This document shows positions 1 to 10,698 of a DNA stretch of 64,000 nt, piece by piece; positions within the stretch are counted from its first letter, which is position 1; every line of letters starts with the position of its first letter. Below the pieces are notes generated by a model, which worked only from the letters and a program-made list of their open reading frames with translations, was not told where the DNA came from and searched no databases. The DNA comes from Kitagawia praeruptora (Eukaryota > Streptophyta > Magnoliopsida > Apiales > Apiaceae). The translations under genes were made by a program, and so were the position numbers. The stretch is from NCBI GenBank assembly GCA_037693485.1, contig CM075350.1:123192001-123256000 (forward strand), written 5' to 3'.

Positions 1-199
1 AGACAAAACTGGCCAGGTTAATTAATCGTTTCTTCTTCATAATTTAGCAGGAATTAAAATCACTTACATTATTAATTCACGGCAGATAATCGTTATACTA
101 TAAATTTGTACTACTGTATGTGGCAGAGGAAATCCAAAACATTTTAACAAAGTGCGATAAGAATTAATGAATCGAGTACTCTGCATATTCACATGAAAA

Positions 200-513
200 T
201 GTTAGAATATAATATAAGATCCGGTTGGGACCTTTCTCTAACACTTTAAGCTGGTTTTAGATAGTTGATTACTTAACATGGTATCAGAGTTCAGGCACGC
301 GAAGGTCCCAGATTCGACTCTCCGTGACCCTAAATATTCTTGGTATTTAATATGGACACGAAGGCAAGTTATGCTCCAAAGATGAGCGCCCGTGATCCAC
401 TTTTCGACCCAAAAATGAACTTTCGAGTGAGGGAAATGTTAGAATATAATATAAGATCCGGTTGGAACCTTCCTCTAACATCTTAAGATTTTAGATGAGT
501 TTGTTACTTAACA
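200..513 (+). mobile_element. TRIM (miniature LTR retrotransposon), complete
   Basis: Two near-identical terminal repeats of 79 bp (200-278) and 77 bp (437-513) begin TGTTAGAATATAATATAAGA and end TTACTTAACA. Directly after the first repeat is TGGTATCAGAG, the primer-binding site for initiator methionine tRNA. Directly before the second is a purine-rich tract (GAGTGAGGGAAA). The 5-bp duplication GAAAA flanks both sides (195-199 and 514-518). There is no room for coding sequence, so this is a TRIM that depends on another element's enzymes. Confidence 0.92.
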
Positions 514-610
514 GAAAAATCATTGTTAGTCCTTAAAACTAAAAATTAGGGCCTTATGCTAGGGACCTGGTCCCTCTCTGTATACATTATGAGTTAGAAA
601 TTGAATACTA

Positions 611-869
611 CTCCCTCCGTCTCATAATACTACTCTCGTTTCATATGTTGGGATTGTTCATAACACGAGACAAATTACTAATTTACGTTTAATCTATAAG
701 ACCAAATATAGTCATGAGTGATCTTGTTGGATTCGTATTTATGAGTACTTTAATACAATGAAGTTTTTATATTTAATACTAATACGAAATTGAAGATATT
801 AACGATCAAAAGTGTGCGTTGGCAAACGTGTCCAACTCAAATGGGAAAAGTATTTAGAGACGGAGGGAG
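611..869 (+). mobile_element. Stowaway MITE, family A, copy 1
   Basis: A 259-bp element starting CTCCCTCCGTCTC and ending GACGGAGGGAG, flanked by TA on both sides. Its interior (GAGTGATCTTGTTGGATTCG and neighbours) recurs at 2651-3312, 10443-10698 and 13803-14061. The termini are those of Stowaway elements, which are mobilised by mariner-like transposases. Confidence 0.9.
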
Positions 870-2021
870 TATATATCTTTCTAATTAATCTAACCAGTAA
901 ACCACTGCTATATATCAAAACCTGCTACAAGTATAAAGAGTACATCAGTTACCAGATACAAATCAAGATTGTCAGCTCATCTTTTAATACACTAAAAATA
1001 TTCAAGAACTCTAGTACTAGTACTAATATATACTACTTCACTTGGGAAAATGGATACAAGCCTATCAATAATTAAGCCAGCATATATAATTGAAGAAATC
1101 ATGATTGACCTGCTAACATTAAAGGTAGTAGCATGCAGTAGTACTACAATTTTGGTAGAAGAAATCATTAATCATATATAGATGGATCCAATAAATCAAG
1201 CCAGATAGTACCAGAGGGTCAAGGGTCAGTATATTTATTTCTGCACAACCAAAACTTCTTAATTGTTCTGTTATTCGAACATATATACCCTTTGGGAAGA
1301 TTTGAAGGTCATGTTTAGATTGCTCGAAGGACCGACTGCTACAAGTAAACATCTACAGATTGAGAAGGACCATGCATACTCTCTTATAATCTTATTAACC
1401 CACCCTGGGCGGCCAGTCATGTTCTATGGCAAGATCTCGAATGAAGGGATAAAAGCACTTACTGTACGTAAGGACAGGGATATTTGGAAGACTCATTTAT
1501 TTATATACATTTTATCACAGAATTGATAATATTATAGTCACGAGTTTACCCCAAACCCAACATTGGGTCCAGGACTCCAGGTACTCAATATATGCATAAT
1601 ACATTCTGCAGTCAACAAAGGGGTTGAGTTGGCACAGTGGTTAAGCTGTCCAATCCATGATTGCCTTATTCTGCAGTCAACAACACAGTGCACACACGCC
1701 GGACTCTGATGTGTCCATTACCATATTCTTTAATCTTGCTCAGATTTTTCATTTTTCATGTACACCTGCATCTTTCTTAAAAGCAACTGTAATACACTTA
1801 CATTTTCATATTCATCACTAATAGTCGGTTAACAAACATTCTTTTTAAAATTAAAATAATCAGATAGGAAAGTTTAAACGAGTGATTCAAAGATTATAAT
1901 TACACTTGTAATTCAAGCAGTTATATACCGTAAAAAAAGCTACAAGAAAGTATAATTAATTAATTAATTAATTAATTAATTAAAGATTTTGCAGACCATA
2001 TATGTTCATGCAAACAATGTA
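870..2021. other. Intergenic stretch, no gene seen
   Basis: AT-rich sequence with short accidental reading frames only; none has a recognisable domain. It ends in a (TTAA)n-type microsatellite near 1953-1985. A short tRNA-like head occurs near 1622 and is listed separately. Confidence 0.6.
1622..1660 (+). repeat. Possible tRNA-derived SINE head
   Basis: The string GTTGAGTTGGCACAGTGGTT resembles the 5' half of a serine-type tRNA with an A box. No B box or acceptor stem follows, so it is not a tRNA gene. At best it is a SINE relic. Confidence 0.3.
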
Positions 2022-2269
2022 CTCCCTCTGTCTCATCCATTTTTTAACATAAAATTTTCACTTGCGTGACACGCATTTTAAGGCTCTTATAAAATATAGT
2101 TCCATAACTTATTTTTAAAATTTTCTTTTTTTGTACAAAAATAGGATTATTCTATTTTTATAAAAAAAAAAATTCAAAAATAAGTTATGGAACTATCCTT
2201 AAAATCCATCTTAAAATGTGTGCCGAACCCCCGTCCCCCAATGTTAACTATTGGCTGGGACGGAGGGAG
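2022..2269 (+). mobile_element. Stowaway foldback MITE, family B, copy 1
   Basis: A 248-bp element with CTCCCTCTGTC at the left and GACGGAGGGAG at the right, flanked by TA. The arms around AAGTTATGGAACTAT are long inverted repeats, so the element can fold back on itself. A relative lies at 12797-13043. Confidence 0.85.
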
Positions 2270-2338
2270 TATATGGTTTTGAAAGTTTACAATTTAAAAA
2301 ATGATATACATATAACTTATCTCGTTATGAACATATAT

Positions 2339-2492
2339 CACTACAAGAAACAAAGTCAGTTCCGACCGAAAAAAAGATCAAAAAAGACTAAAAAAAAGGT
2401 CGGTTTTAAAAAACGATCAAAAAACCGTTTTTTCGTCTAATTGATCAAGTTTAACTCGACCGGTTGAGTTAAACTTGATCAATTAGATGAAA
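2339..2492 (+). mobile_element. CACTA-type terminal fragment with long hairpin
   Basis: Begins CACTACAAGAAA, the classic CACTA terminus, followed by CCGACCGAAA and GGTCGGTTTT repeats that resemble subterminal transposase-binding repeats. It is followed by a hairpin with perfect 22-bp arms (2436-2457 and 2466-2487) and an 8-base loop. No matching right terminus was found nearby, so the element appears truncated. Confidence 0.55.
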
Positions 2493-2650
2493 AACAGTAT
2501 TTTAATATTGTATCGAGTAATATTTGAACTAATTTTTTTTCTTTGACCTAGGGCTTTGAAAAGTATAATCACTCTAACAACACATGTTTAAGAGCATATG
2601 TGATAGGGGAAAGAAGGATAGCTGGAGAGAGAATTCAAAGTAATACAGTA

Positions 2651-3312
2651 CTCCCTCCTTCTCGGTATATGTTTTCCGTTTTGACTTTTTATACTAGAGA
2701 GAATTACCAAAATGCCTATTTTTCCTAAGTTTTTGCCCAAAATACTGATTTTGAAAAAAATGGCCCGAAATACCGACGGGATACGGAGTTTCGGCCTCCG
2801 TATTACCCTAATACGGTACACCGTGTACCGTATTATGCATGATACGGAACACGGTCTTCCGTGTTATGCATGATACGGAACACGGTGTTCCGTGTTAGGT
2901 GGGTGCGCAGCACTGTCACGGAACACCGTCCACCGTATCATGCATAACACGGAAGACGGAGCTCCGTATCATGCCCTGTTACGGAGGACGCTTCTCCGCA
3001 TCATACCCCCTATCACGGTACACGATGTACCGTGTCCCGTCAGTAAAAAGGGCCATCCAGTTTCCCAGGTGATTATTTTTGGCCTTCACCCTTTATACTA
3101 TTCATTATAAACGGTTGATTACTAATTTACGCATAATTTATAAGACAAAATATAGTCATGAGTGATCTTGTTGGATTCGTATTTATGAGTATTTTAATAC
3201 AATGAAATTTTTATATTTAATACTAATAAGAAATTGAATATATTAACGATTAAAAGTGTGCGTTGATAAAAGTGTTTTAAAAAATAGTAAAAATATTATG
3301 AGACGGAGGGAG
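2651..3312 (+). mobile_element. Stowaway MITE, family A, copy 2 (interrupted)
   Basis: The left end CTCCCTCCTTCTC (2651) and the right end ending GACGGAGGGAG (3312) belong to one family A MITE. The 395-bp element at 2697-3091 plus one 9-bp duplication separates them. Removing these leaves 258 bp, matching the 259-bp uninterrupted copy at 611-869. Confidence 0.85.
2697..3091. mobile_element. Mutator-like element rich in palindromes, nested in a MITE
   Basis: Flanked by the 9-bp direct repeat TTTATACTA (2688-2696 and 3092-3100), the duplication size of Mutator-like elements. Ends are GAGAGAATTACCAAAATGCC and, inverted, GGGTGAAGGCCAAAAATAAT, loosely typical of plant Mutator termini. The interior is a run of GC-rich near-perfect palindromes such as ATACGGTACACCGTGTACCG. 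There is no transposase. Confidence 0.75.
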
Positions 3313-3946
3313 TAGTATTTGCATGGAGGGCCGTGTATCAGACAAAAGCAGCAGAGAACACTAGTAATCCATCCCATTCATTCTTTACTTCAGAATTCAG
3401 ATAAGATATTGTCCACTCAAACAAGCTATCTACTTTCAGTCCTCTGAACTTTCAGAATTTCCCGTAAAGGACGGGATATTTTAGAAGCCGAACTGTATTA
3501 TGACGGTCAGCGGAGAATTTTCAAATTCAATAATAAACATTTGAACCAATTTCGAATAAGCATTTTACTAATATTTTGCATTTAAATGCATATATAAACA
3601 AATTAAATACAACAATTCTACAGCGGACTCATTGATAAATGCTAGACTTCACAGAACATTTATAAAAAATTTGTACCGAATGTTGACGTGGCAGTGCAAC
3701 GTCTATAATTAATCAAAACATAACTACACCACATCGTTTGAACGATTTGATAAATGATTTGTGAACTCTAACATTATTCTTCTTGATCCTCCTTATCAAG
3801 AAACTCTTCAGTGAGTACCTCAAAGTTTGTATCAATTCGTATATGATATTCAAAAGATCAAACTCATGCTGCGGGTAGAACTAATTTAACAATGACATGA
3901 AAATGAAAAAAACAAATAAACATATTAAATGTTGACAATTTTTCTT
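3313..3946. other. Downstream region of the SHI-family gene
   Basis: No reading frame of interest. This stretch lies immediately 3' of the minus-strand SHI gene and should hold its 3' untranslated region. No polyadenylation signal could be assigned with confidence. Confidence 0.5.
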
Positions 3947-5692
3947 CTAAGTTCTTGGGGGAGGGAAGAACTGCGTACCAGCCATGAAAGAGTTGAGTGA
4001 AGCTGCAGAATGGTACATAGTAGAAGGGTCTAAAAAAGTAGCGGTCTGCGAAGGGGCGGCGGCCCTCTCCCTAGAACTGGTTGGGTCAGCGGCAGAGGAG
4101 CTGGAAGTGTTTGTGATGAGATTAATTTGTTGATGATCTCTCACTGAGGTCGACTGATGATCAGTACTTTCGAGACCTTGATCATACAGAATTCCCTTAA
4201 ACAAATGACCCCCTATGTTTACCGACGTTTGATAAGCGTATTGATTATTAGCATTCCCGAAGGAGCTAACTCTAACGCATTTGAAAACAGCCGGTGAATT
4301 TACCTCCGCCGGGAAATTCGCCAACTCCAACCCTAGAAATCATTCAATCATGTAAGAAATTAAAAATCCACGCGTGCTTAGTAAATTAAACAATTTTAAT
4401 TTCATTCTTGCACTTGCTGATTAGTTAATGTTATAGCTAATACTAGTAACTAGATACTATATACATACTTAATTAATTAAGGAACAAATGAAGATATATA
4501 ATTAAAAAGTAGGGAAAAAAAATGAGGAAATGCTTTGAAGTACACACTTATCAACAGAAACACATGGAGCTAGCTAGAGCTATACAGGGAAAAGAGAGAA
4601 TAGTGTTCCCTTCCGTTCAACTGTCAGGTTTATACTTGAAAACAGTGATCTAAAAAATTAAAATATATCCAAGAAATCAAAAGAAAATACTGATGTAGGG
4701 ATGTACTAGTACTGGATTATTGCACCCTAGCGTTACACGCAGCATGTTACTTACATATATACCACTTTACATATATATCATTTCCTACTGCCTTTCATAG
4801 TTCATATCTTAGTTCAATTTACCGGTAACCTCTTGGTCTACGAGTATCATCCTCGCTCCTACTTCCCTTAAGAGATGTGGATGGTTCGAATCTTGTCAAA
4901 TACATCTTGTACGTGAGTGTGTTAATTATCAAAAAAAAAAAAATCTTACTTAAACCTAGTTAATATTTAGTTATAGTTGCACACTTATAAAAAAATATTG
5001 TAGCTAGGGTTACTTGGCAAAAAAAAAAAAGTACTAGCTAGGGTTATAAGTATATATGTACCTGAAGAAGCAATAGGAATAGCAGTAGCATAAGAGTCTC
5101 TGAGCCTTTTGGGGTGAATCTGTAGGGTTTGGTAGTGAAGAACATTGTCGTCTTCTTGATCTTGTTGTTGACGGTGACGGTGTAAAGCGGCAAGCTGTTG
5201 AAGTCTCTCTCGACGTTTAGCAGCTGGTACCCAAGTGCTCTTGACATGAGTTTGGCAATGGAACCCTCGGCTTTTACAACAAGTCCTGCATCTCATATGT
5301 GCACAATCTTTCTTTGCTTGATTTCCACAGTCCTGACAGCTTATCGATCCACCGCTAGTAGTACTGCTACTTCCACCAGTTCTCAACATAAAAAAATCAG
5401 CCGATCTTGAATTATCCGAGACTAGGTTAAGACCTGATGGATATGAATCTTGCAGCTGATTTCGATGATGAGTTTCTCCGTAATCTTGTGGCTGCCATAG
5501 CTCGAAACCCTTGTTTTGTAAGTCAACTTGATCAGGATTATTATTATTAGTAGTATTAATATTATTTCGGCTGTATAAAAACAAATTTTCGGAAATAATT
5601 TCGTTATTGTTGTTGTTACCGCCTTGTCTTTGTTGGTTGTTTGCTCCTCTTCCTCCTCCATCTCCACCACCTAGTGAAAAGAAACTAGCCAT
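3947..5692 (-). CDS. SHI/STY (SRS) family zinc-finger transcription factor
   Basis: A nuclear regulator family; SHI/STYLISH proteins activate auxin-biosynthesis genes and act in gynoecium, leaf and lateral-organ development. There are two exons: 5062-5692 and 3947-4332, joined by a GT..AG intron of 729 bp, giving 338 residues, usual for the family. The N-terminus MASFFSLGGG is typical. Exon 1 encodes the Cys-rich RING-like finger around residues 115-150 (CQDCGNQAKKDC, RCRTCCKSRG, THVKSTWVPAAKRRER). Exon 2 encodes the family-specific IGGH region (VFKCVRVSS, IGGHLFKGILYDQG) and ends FMAGTQFFPPPRT, as in close homologues. The upstream region has GA/CT-rich tracts (about 6190-6220), possible GAGA-type sites. 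The identity of the family is secure; the exact paralogue (SHI, STY1, SRS5) is not. Confidence 0.95.
4815..4935 (+). repeat. Probable tRNA-derived SINE in the SHI intron
   Basis: TTGGTCTACGAGTATCATCC near 4832 followed about 50 bases later by GGTTCGAATCTTG, which fits a B box (GGTTCGAATC), and ending in an A-run at about 4930. The spacing suits the promoter of a plant SINE. It lies within the single intron of the SHI-family gene, opposite to the gene's strand. Confidence 0.45.
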
Positions 5693-6700
5693 GTTCTCGA
5701 ATTCAACCTCTTTTTACAAAATTCAATCAACACACAACAATCCATAGCAGCATCAAATCCAAAACCTACTTTCTTTAACAAAGAGTACTCTCCCGAACAT
5801 ATTTTTAAATGCGTACCACAACAATATAAGTCTTTTCCACCGATTTTCGTCCGTGGAAATAACCCGTTTTTCTTGCAGTGTTCCGATGGAACAATATATA
5901 GGGGGATGATATATATTTATATAGCTAGGAAAGTGGACAAAGAAAAAAAAAAGGTTTGTGGTTGTGGTTCAAATAAGTGGTAGCTGTGATTGTGTTTTGT
6001 AAGGTCTTTATCTCTTTATTCACTTTTGGTTTATGAAGGAGAAGACTTTTAGAAACAGACAGAGAATGTATGATGCCCAACCTTGAATTATTGGAAGTAA
6101 CAATTGAAAATTAAATACAACGACAGAGAGGAGGAGGAGGATAGATAGCTGTAATTCTCTGCCACAACGCCGCCATACTTAAATAAAGCTGCAACTCTAG
6201 CTCTCTCTCTCGCTGCAGATTAAGGCCTTTATTAATTTCTTTGTTGTCTGTATTTGCTTTTGTGTGTCAATAATTTAACTTAGATTCTAATACACACTTG
6301 TTAGCAGTTGGTATAATATGCATGTATGTATGTAATCTTGCTAGCTACATGGTATGGTATGTATTATTACAGCAGACTACTCATGCTAATCATAATCATA
6401 TTCCAACTGTTCACCTCCACTTGTTTTTACTGTTTGTGTAAAGGGAAGACTGGGAGAGGGTGAAATTTATAGACTTAGCTGTCACTTTTGATGATCTGAT
6501 GGTGCTGCTCATTTTCCATGCAACTTCAACGGCTGATCACCTCTTCACTTTTTTTCTTTACTCCTTTTTTAACGGGTTTTCTCTTCCCTTTTTTATTTTT
6601 TATCTTTCGATAATTGAATTTTAAATATATAATTCCCCATTTAGGGTAGGTTAACTTGATTCCTCCTAATTAAAACTTGATTCCCCGTTTAGAGTAAAAT
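5693..6700. promoter_or_regulatory. Upstream region of the SHI-family gene
   Basis: This AT-rich stretch lies 5' of the minus-strand SHI gene. It holds CT/GA-rich tracts (GCTCTCTCTCTCGC near 6202; GAGGAGGAGGAT near 6129) of the kind common in plant promoters and 5' leaders. No coding frame is seen. A TATA box or start site cannot be fixed from sequence alone. Confidence 0.4.
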
Positions 6701-6759
6701 TGTTAACAGGGTAAACTCATCCAATAAACTAGATTGAAAATAAACTAGATTGAAAAAAG

Positions 6760-6990
6760 TGATATAGGGGCTTTTTGGGAACTTATTTTTCAGAATAAGT
6801 CAACTTATTTTAAGATAAAATTAAAGATTTAGCTTTTTTCTGAAAAAATTAACTTTTTTTTACAACTTATGGAATCTCAAACATGCATTAAATACTTGTA
6901 TAAAAAGAATTATTAAAATATGAAATTTTACTCGAAAATAAGTTAATAAGAACTTATTTTAAATTGTAGCGCCAATAATTCTTCCTTACT
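6760..6990. repeat. MITE-like inverted repeat interrupted on its right
   Basis: GGGAACTTATTTTTCAGAAT on the left and AATAAGAACTTATTTTAAAT on the right give AT-rich inverted repeats resembling hAT- or Harbinger-type MITE ends. A Helitron begins immediately to the right (6997). Exact termini are not resolved. Confidence 0.4.
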
Positions 6991-6996
6991 AACTAA

Positions 6997-7891
6997 TCTA
7001 TAACCTTTATTAATAAGCGAAACACCCTTTTAACGGTACCACTTTTTGGTTCACATTATATTTTGGTTTCACCCCTTTTTGGTTTGCACTATATTTTGGT
7101 TTCACCCCTACAGTCCTATTTTTACTATAATTCTGTTTCTATGTTGTTTTTTTAATAAAATAGAAATTCTATTATAATTATAATTTTTTTATTACAACTT
7201 TAAATAAAAAATTAGTTTCACCCCTAGAATCATATTTCCCTTATATTCTATGTTATTTTTTAAAGAAAATAATAAAATTGAAATCCTATTATAATTATAA
7301 TACATTTTTTTATCATAATTTAGAATAAAAAAAATAATACGATCAATTCTCCGAAAGATTTTTCAAGGAGAACAACTAGAACATGTTTCTATACAATACT
7401 CTAGAACAATTTTCCCTGCGATTATATGTTATTTTTAAAAAAAACATAATAAAATTGAAATCTTATTATTATTATAATTCTTATATTGTATTAGCAATTT
7501 TTTTATTATAACTTTAGAATAAAAAAAGATTACGATCAATTATCTTAAATAATTTTCAATGAAAACAACTGAAACGTATTTCCATGCACTTCTATTAAAC
7601 AATCTAAGTTTATAGTTTGTTAATCGTATAAATTTTTTATGCAAACCTAGTTCCATATAGGTGGATCGATATTTGAACTTTTTCGATTGTGGGGGTTGGG
7701 GTTGTTCTGCCCTCTCGCTCCTTTTTTTCCCTTCTAGTTCTGTAGTTTGCTCTTTGTTCTCTCTAAGCTTGGCTTGGAGCTAGGGTTAATCCCTGTTTTT
7801 TTGGCCTTTTTAATATACTAAAAATTTAGCAAAAAAAAAAAAAAAAAAACATAAATCCCCGAGCCCGTGCTTCGCACGGGTTATCATCTAG
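6997..7891 (+). mobile_element. Short non-autonomous Helitron
   Basis: The 5' end TCTATAACCTTTATTAATAA is preceded by A. The 3' end carries the hairpin CCCGTGCTTCGCACGGG, then a short spacer and CTAG followed by T. The A/T insertion site, TC start and hairpin-plus-CTAG end are the Helitron hallmarks. The 895-bp interior has no RepHel coding sequence. Confidence 0.85.
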
Positions 7892-8551
7892 TAATAAATA
7901 ATGTCTAATTAGATCGATACATATATTGTCATCTATTATATCAATCACGCTTATAATTTTTTTTTACTGATTGTTTATATATAAAGTATAGTTTATAATT
8001 TATTTTCAAAATTTGCTTTTTTAAATAAAATTTATTTAAAATTTTATACCAAAAAAAGTTTAAAATTATTTATAAATTATAATTTAGATGAATTTTAAAA
8101 TATATATCAAGCTTTGTTCCAAATATAGATGTAAAGAATTGAGAGTAAACAGTATTAGTAGTAGAATATCTAACTGTGGCGCATTTGCCACCGCTACCAG
8201 CCTACCATCACACTAACGCAGCAACGCTATAATCCACTTGTTGTAATATAAAATAAAACACGATCAACACAAGTGACAAGTAGGGATGGGAACGGGTCGG
8301 GTTCGGCTCGGCTCGATCAACACTAACCGCATGAAGCCCCCAATAGGACAACAGTATGGAATAAGCAAAAATTACTTATAGTCCTAATAAAGTTTAAATT
8401 TGTAGAATGACATCACAATCCTCCATCATCATATGACAACCACATTAATGATCAAGTTCGCAAATCGCAACCATTGGAACAAGAGTATGATTTAATTAAA
8501 ACATGTTTAGCTTGACCATGCTCCTTCACAATCACTTATTGTTCTAATATA
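7892..8551. other. Intergenic stretch, no gene seen
   Basis: AT-rich, no supported reading frame. A short GGGAACGGGTCGGGTTCGG tract near 8287 resembles repeat-derived sequence but could not be bounded. Confidence 0.5.
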
Positions 8552-9024
8552 TTCCCTCTTTCCAATTTACATGTCCCTTTTCTAAAAAGCACACATATTA
8601 AGATAAGGGCTTGAGGTGCCTGAGGTTGTCCTCAGGATTTTTTCCTGAGGTTAAAAGATTTACAATATATTCTAAGGCTATATAAGTAAATTACTATTAA
8701 AAAAATTTATATTTACAAAATTGTCCCTGCGGGGTCACTTGATTTATAGGAAGAAAACATTTTAACCTCAGGAAGATTGCCTGAGGACAACCTCAGGCCC
8801 AGTTTTCTCTTAAGATAAAATTAGTTGAATATTTTTTTCCAACTAATACCCTTATTTAATACATTGGAAAATGAGAATAGTGTTAAGTTTAAAAAAATCA
8901 AATTTTTGATACAATAAATGTATGGATAGTTTTGTAAAACTACACTTAAATTTGCATTGAAAGGAGAAAACATGTAATTTGGGACAATTTTAAAAAAGGG
9001 ACATATATTTTGGTATGGAGGGAG
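8552..9024 (+). mobile_element. Stowaway-like MITE interrupted by a nested element
   Basis: Left end ATTCCCTCTTTCC and right end GGTATGGAGGGAG are inverted, with matching inner arms containing ATGTCCCTTTT. Removing the nested 203-bp element and its 9-bp duplication leaves about 261 bp, a normal Stowaway length. Confidence 0.75.
8607..8809. mobile_element. Mutator-type MITE nested in a Stowaway MITE
   Basis: Flanked by the 9-bp direct repeat TTAAGATAA (8598-8606 and 8810-8818). Both ends carry TGCCTGAGGTTGTCCTCAGG-like inverted sequence. The interior is AT-rich without a gene. The duplication length points to the Mutator superfamily. Confidence 0.75.
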
Positions 9025-10442
9025 TATATGATTTAACTAAAGCTTAACGACTCTTACTTTTTACTCCTAAAAAAATGTAATCATTTCCGAGGAACACAAT
9101 TAAAGTATCGAAGTAGCTAATTAAGACTGAGAAATGTAAGAATGAAGCATCGAAGGGGAGCTAGATATACGTACATATCTTGTGTGAATTAATGAAGCTA
9201 GCGGTCCACACAAAATGGGATAATTAGCATGATAAGTTTCTTGATTTAGACCATATTAGTGAAGTAATCTCTAGAGAAATCTTTTGATTAACGGCAATAT
9301 TAGATTTATCTGAGTTCATGTGAGTTGATATTCTAATTTTCATGGCCTTTACCTTTTCATAAAGAGTTCTTATATTCAAAACACATACATAGTTCTAGAG
9401 TAACTCGAAAAGTCTTTCGTGAATTACTTAAAAATATCATAAATAATACATTTTTTAGTAATTTAAATAAGTTTAGGAAAAAGATATTAAAGAAGAGAGA
9501 GAAAATGATGTTAAAAATGAAGGAAAATGAATGTTTCATTAGTAAAAATAAAGTGAGGGAAGACTACGAGTACGTTAATATGTAATTTTTAAGTGATCGT
9601 TTAGAAAATAGTTGCAATACAAAATTAAGTCAAATTTTTTAAATTTTAATTTTAAAATTCATATAACTAATATCTTGGAGTTGTTCTTGCATTTTAAATC
9701 ACGAAATTAGAATAGCAACGAAACTAAAGCTTAAACTAAACAGTAAAAGGTGGTAAAAAAAAATTCGGTTTAGCCCATAAATCTTAGAAATTAATGAATA
9801 ATACTGAGATCTTACAATTAAGAAGAAAAGGTAGGATATGATGATATAAATTTTTTCTTACTTTGGGTGCTTTAAAATTTTGGTTCGCCATGTTTTAAAT
9901 CTTTAAAAGACATGGATATCTAAATGAAAGATTTCAATTGTCATTTTCTTTTGTCGTACTCTATTATTTCTCCTTTCTACCCTAATTCTATGCATAAGAA
10001 CTGTATAACAGTTCTGTATAAGATAAAATCAGAACACATAATATCGCACAAAAAAGGTACTCTCTTCGTCCCAATTTAATTGTATATCTTTATTTTTTTA
10101 TGTATTTTAAGTTATAAAGAAAAAATACTTTCATAATTTTTTTAGATACTAAATTTAATTCAAAAGAAATTAAAAACTAAGTTATAAACTTACATTTTTT
10201 TAGCTTCTCAAAATGCGTGGAAAATATAATATGAATAATAAAATTGAGACAAGACTATAATTTCTGTCATTCTCGAGCCTTGTGTTTGTTCCTGCCCGCC
10301 TGACTAATTTGTGGCCTCTTTAACCTCCAACAGCAGTGCGTACTGTTTAATCTGTTCCACTAATTTTATGCATGCATGTGTACAAAACAAAAACTTCAAC
10401 CTAGAGTCTTGTACAGAAGATATTTTATAAAATAACATACTA
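9025..10442. other. Intergenic stretch, no gene seen
   Basis: AT-rich; short frames lack recognisable domains or composition. A degenerate MITE-like patch starting near 10060 (CTCTTCGTCCCAATTTAATT) is too decayed to bound. Confidence 0.5.
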
Positions 10443-10698
10443 CTCCCTCAGTCTCTTTTTACTTTTTTTGTTTGAAATGTGATTGTTCATAACATGAGAC
10501 AAATTACTAATTTACGTTTAATCTATAAGATTAAATATAGTCATGAGTGATATTATTGGATTCGTAGTTATGAGTACTTTAATACAGTGAAGTTTTTATA
10601 TTTAAAGCTAATACGAAATTAAAGATATTAACGATCAAAAATACGCATTGGCAAACGTGTCCAGTCAAAACAGGAATGATATTTAGGGACGAAGGGAG
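10443..10698 (+). mobile_element. Stowaway MITE, family A, copy 3
   Basis: A 256-bp copy of family A (CTCCCTCAGTCTC at the left, GACGAAGGGAG at the right) with TA on both sides. The interior closely matches 611-869. Confidence 0.88.

Noticed and set aside
1622..1660. Possible tRNA gene
   Set aside because: Only a 5' half with an A box; no T-loop or matching acceptor stem follows.
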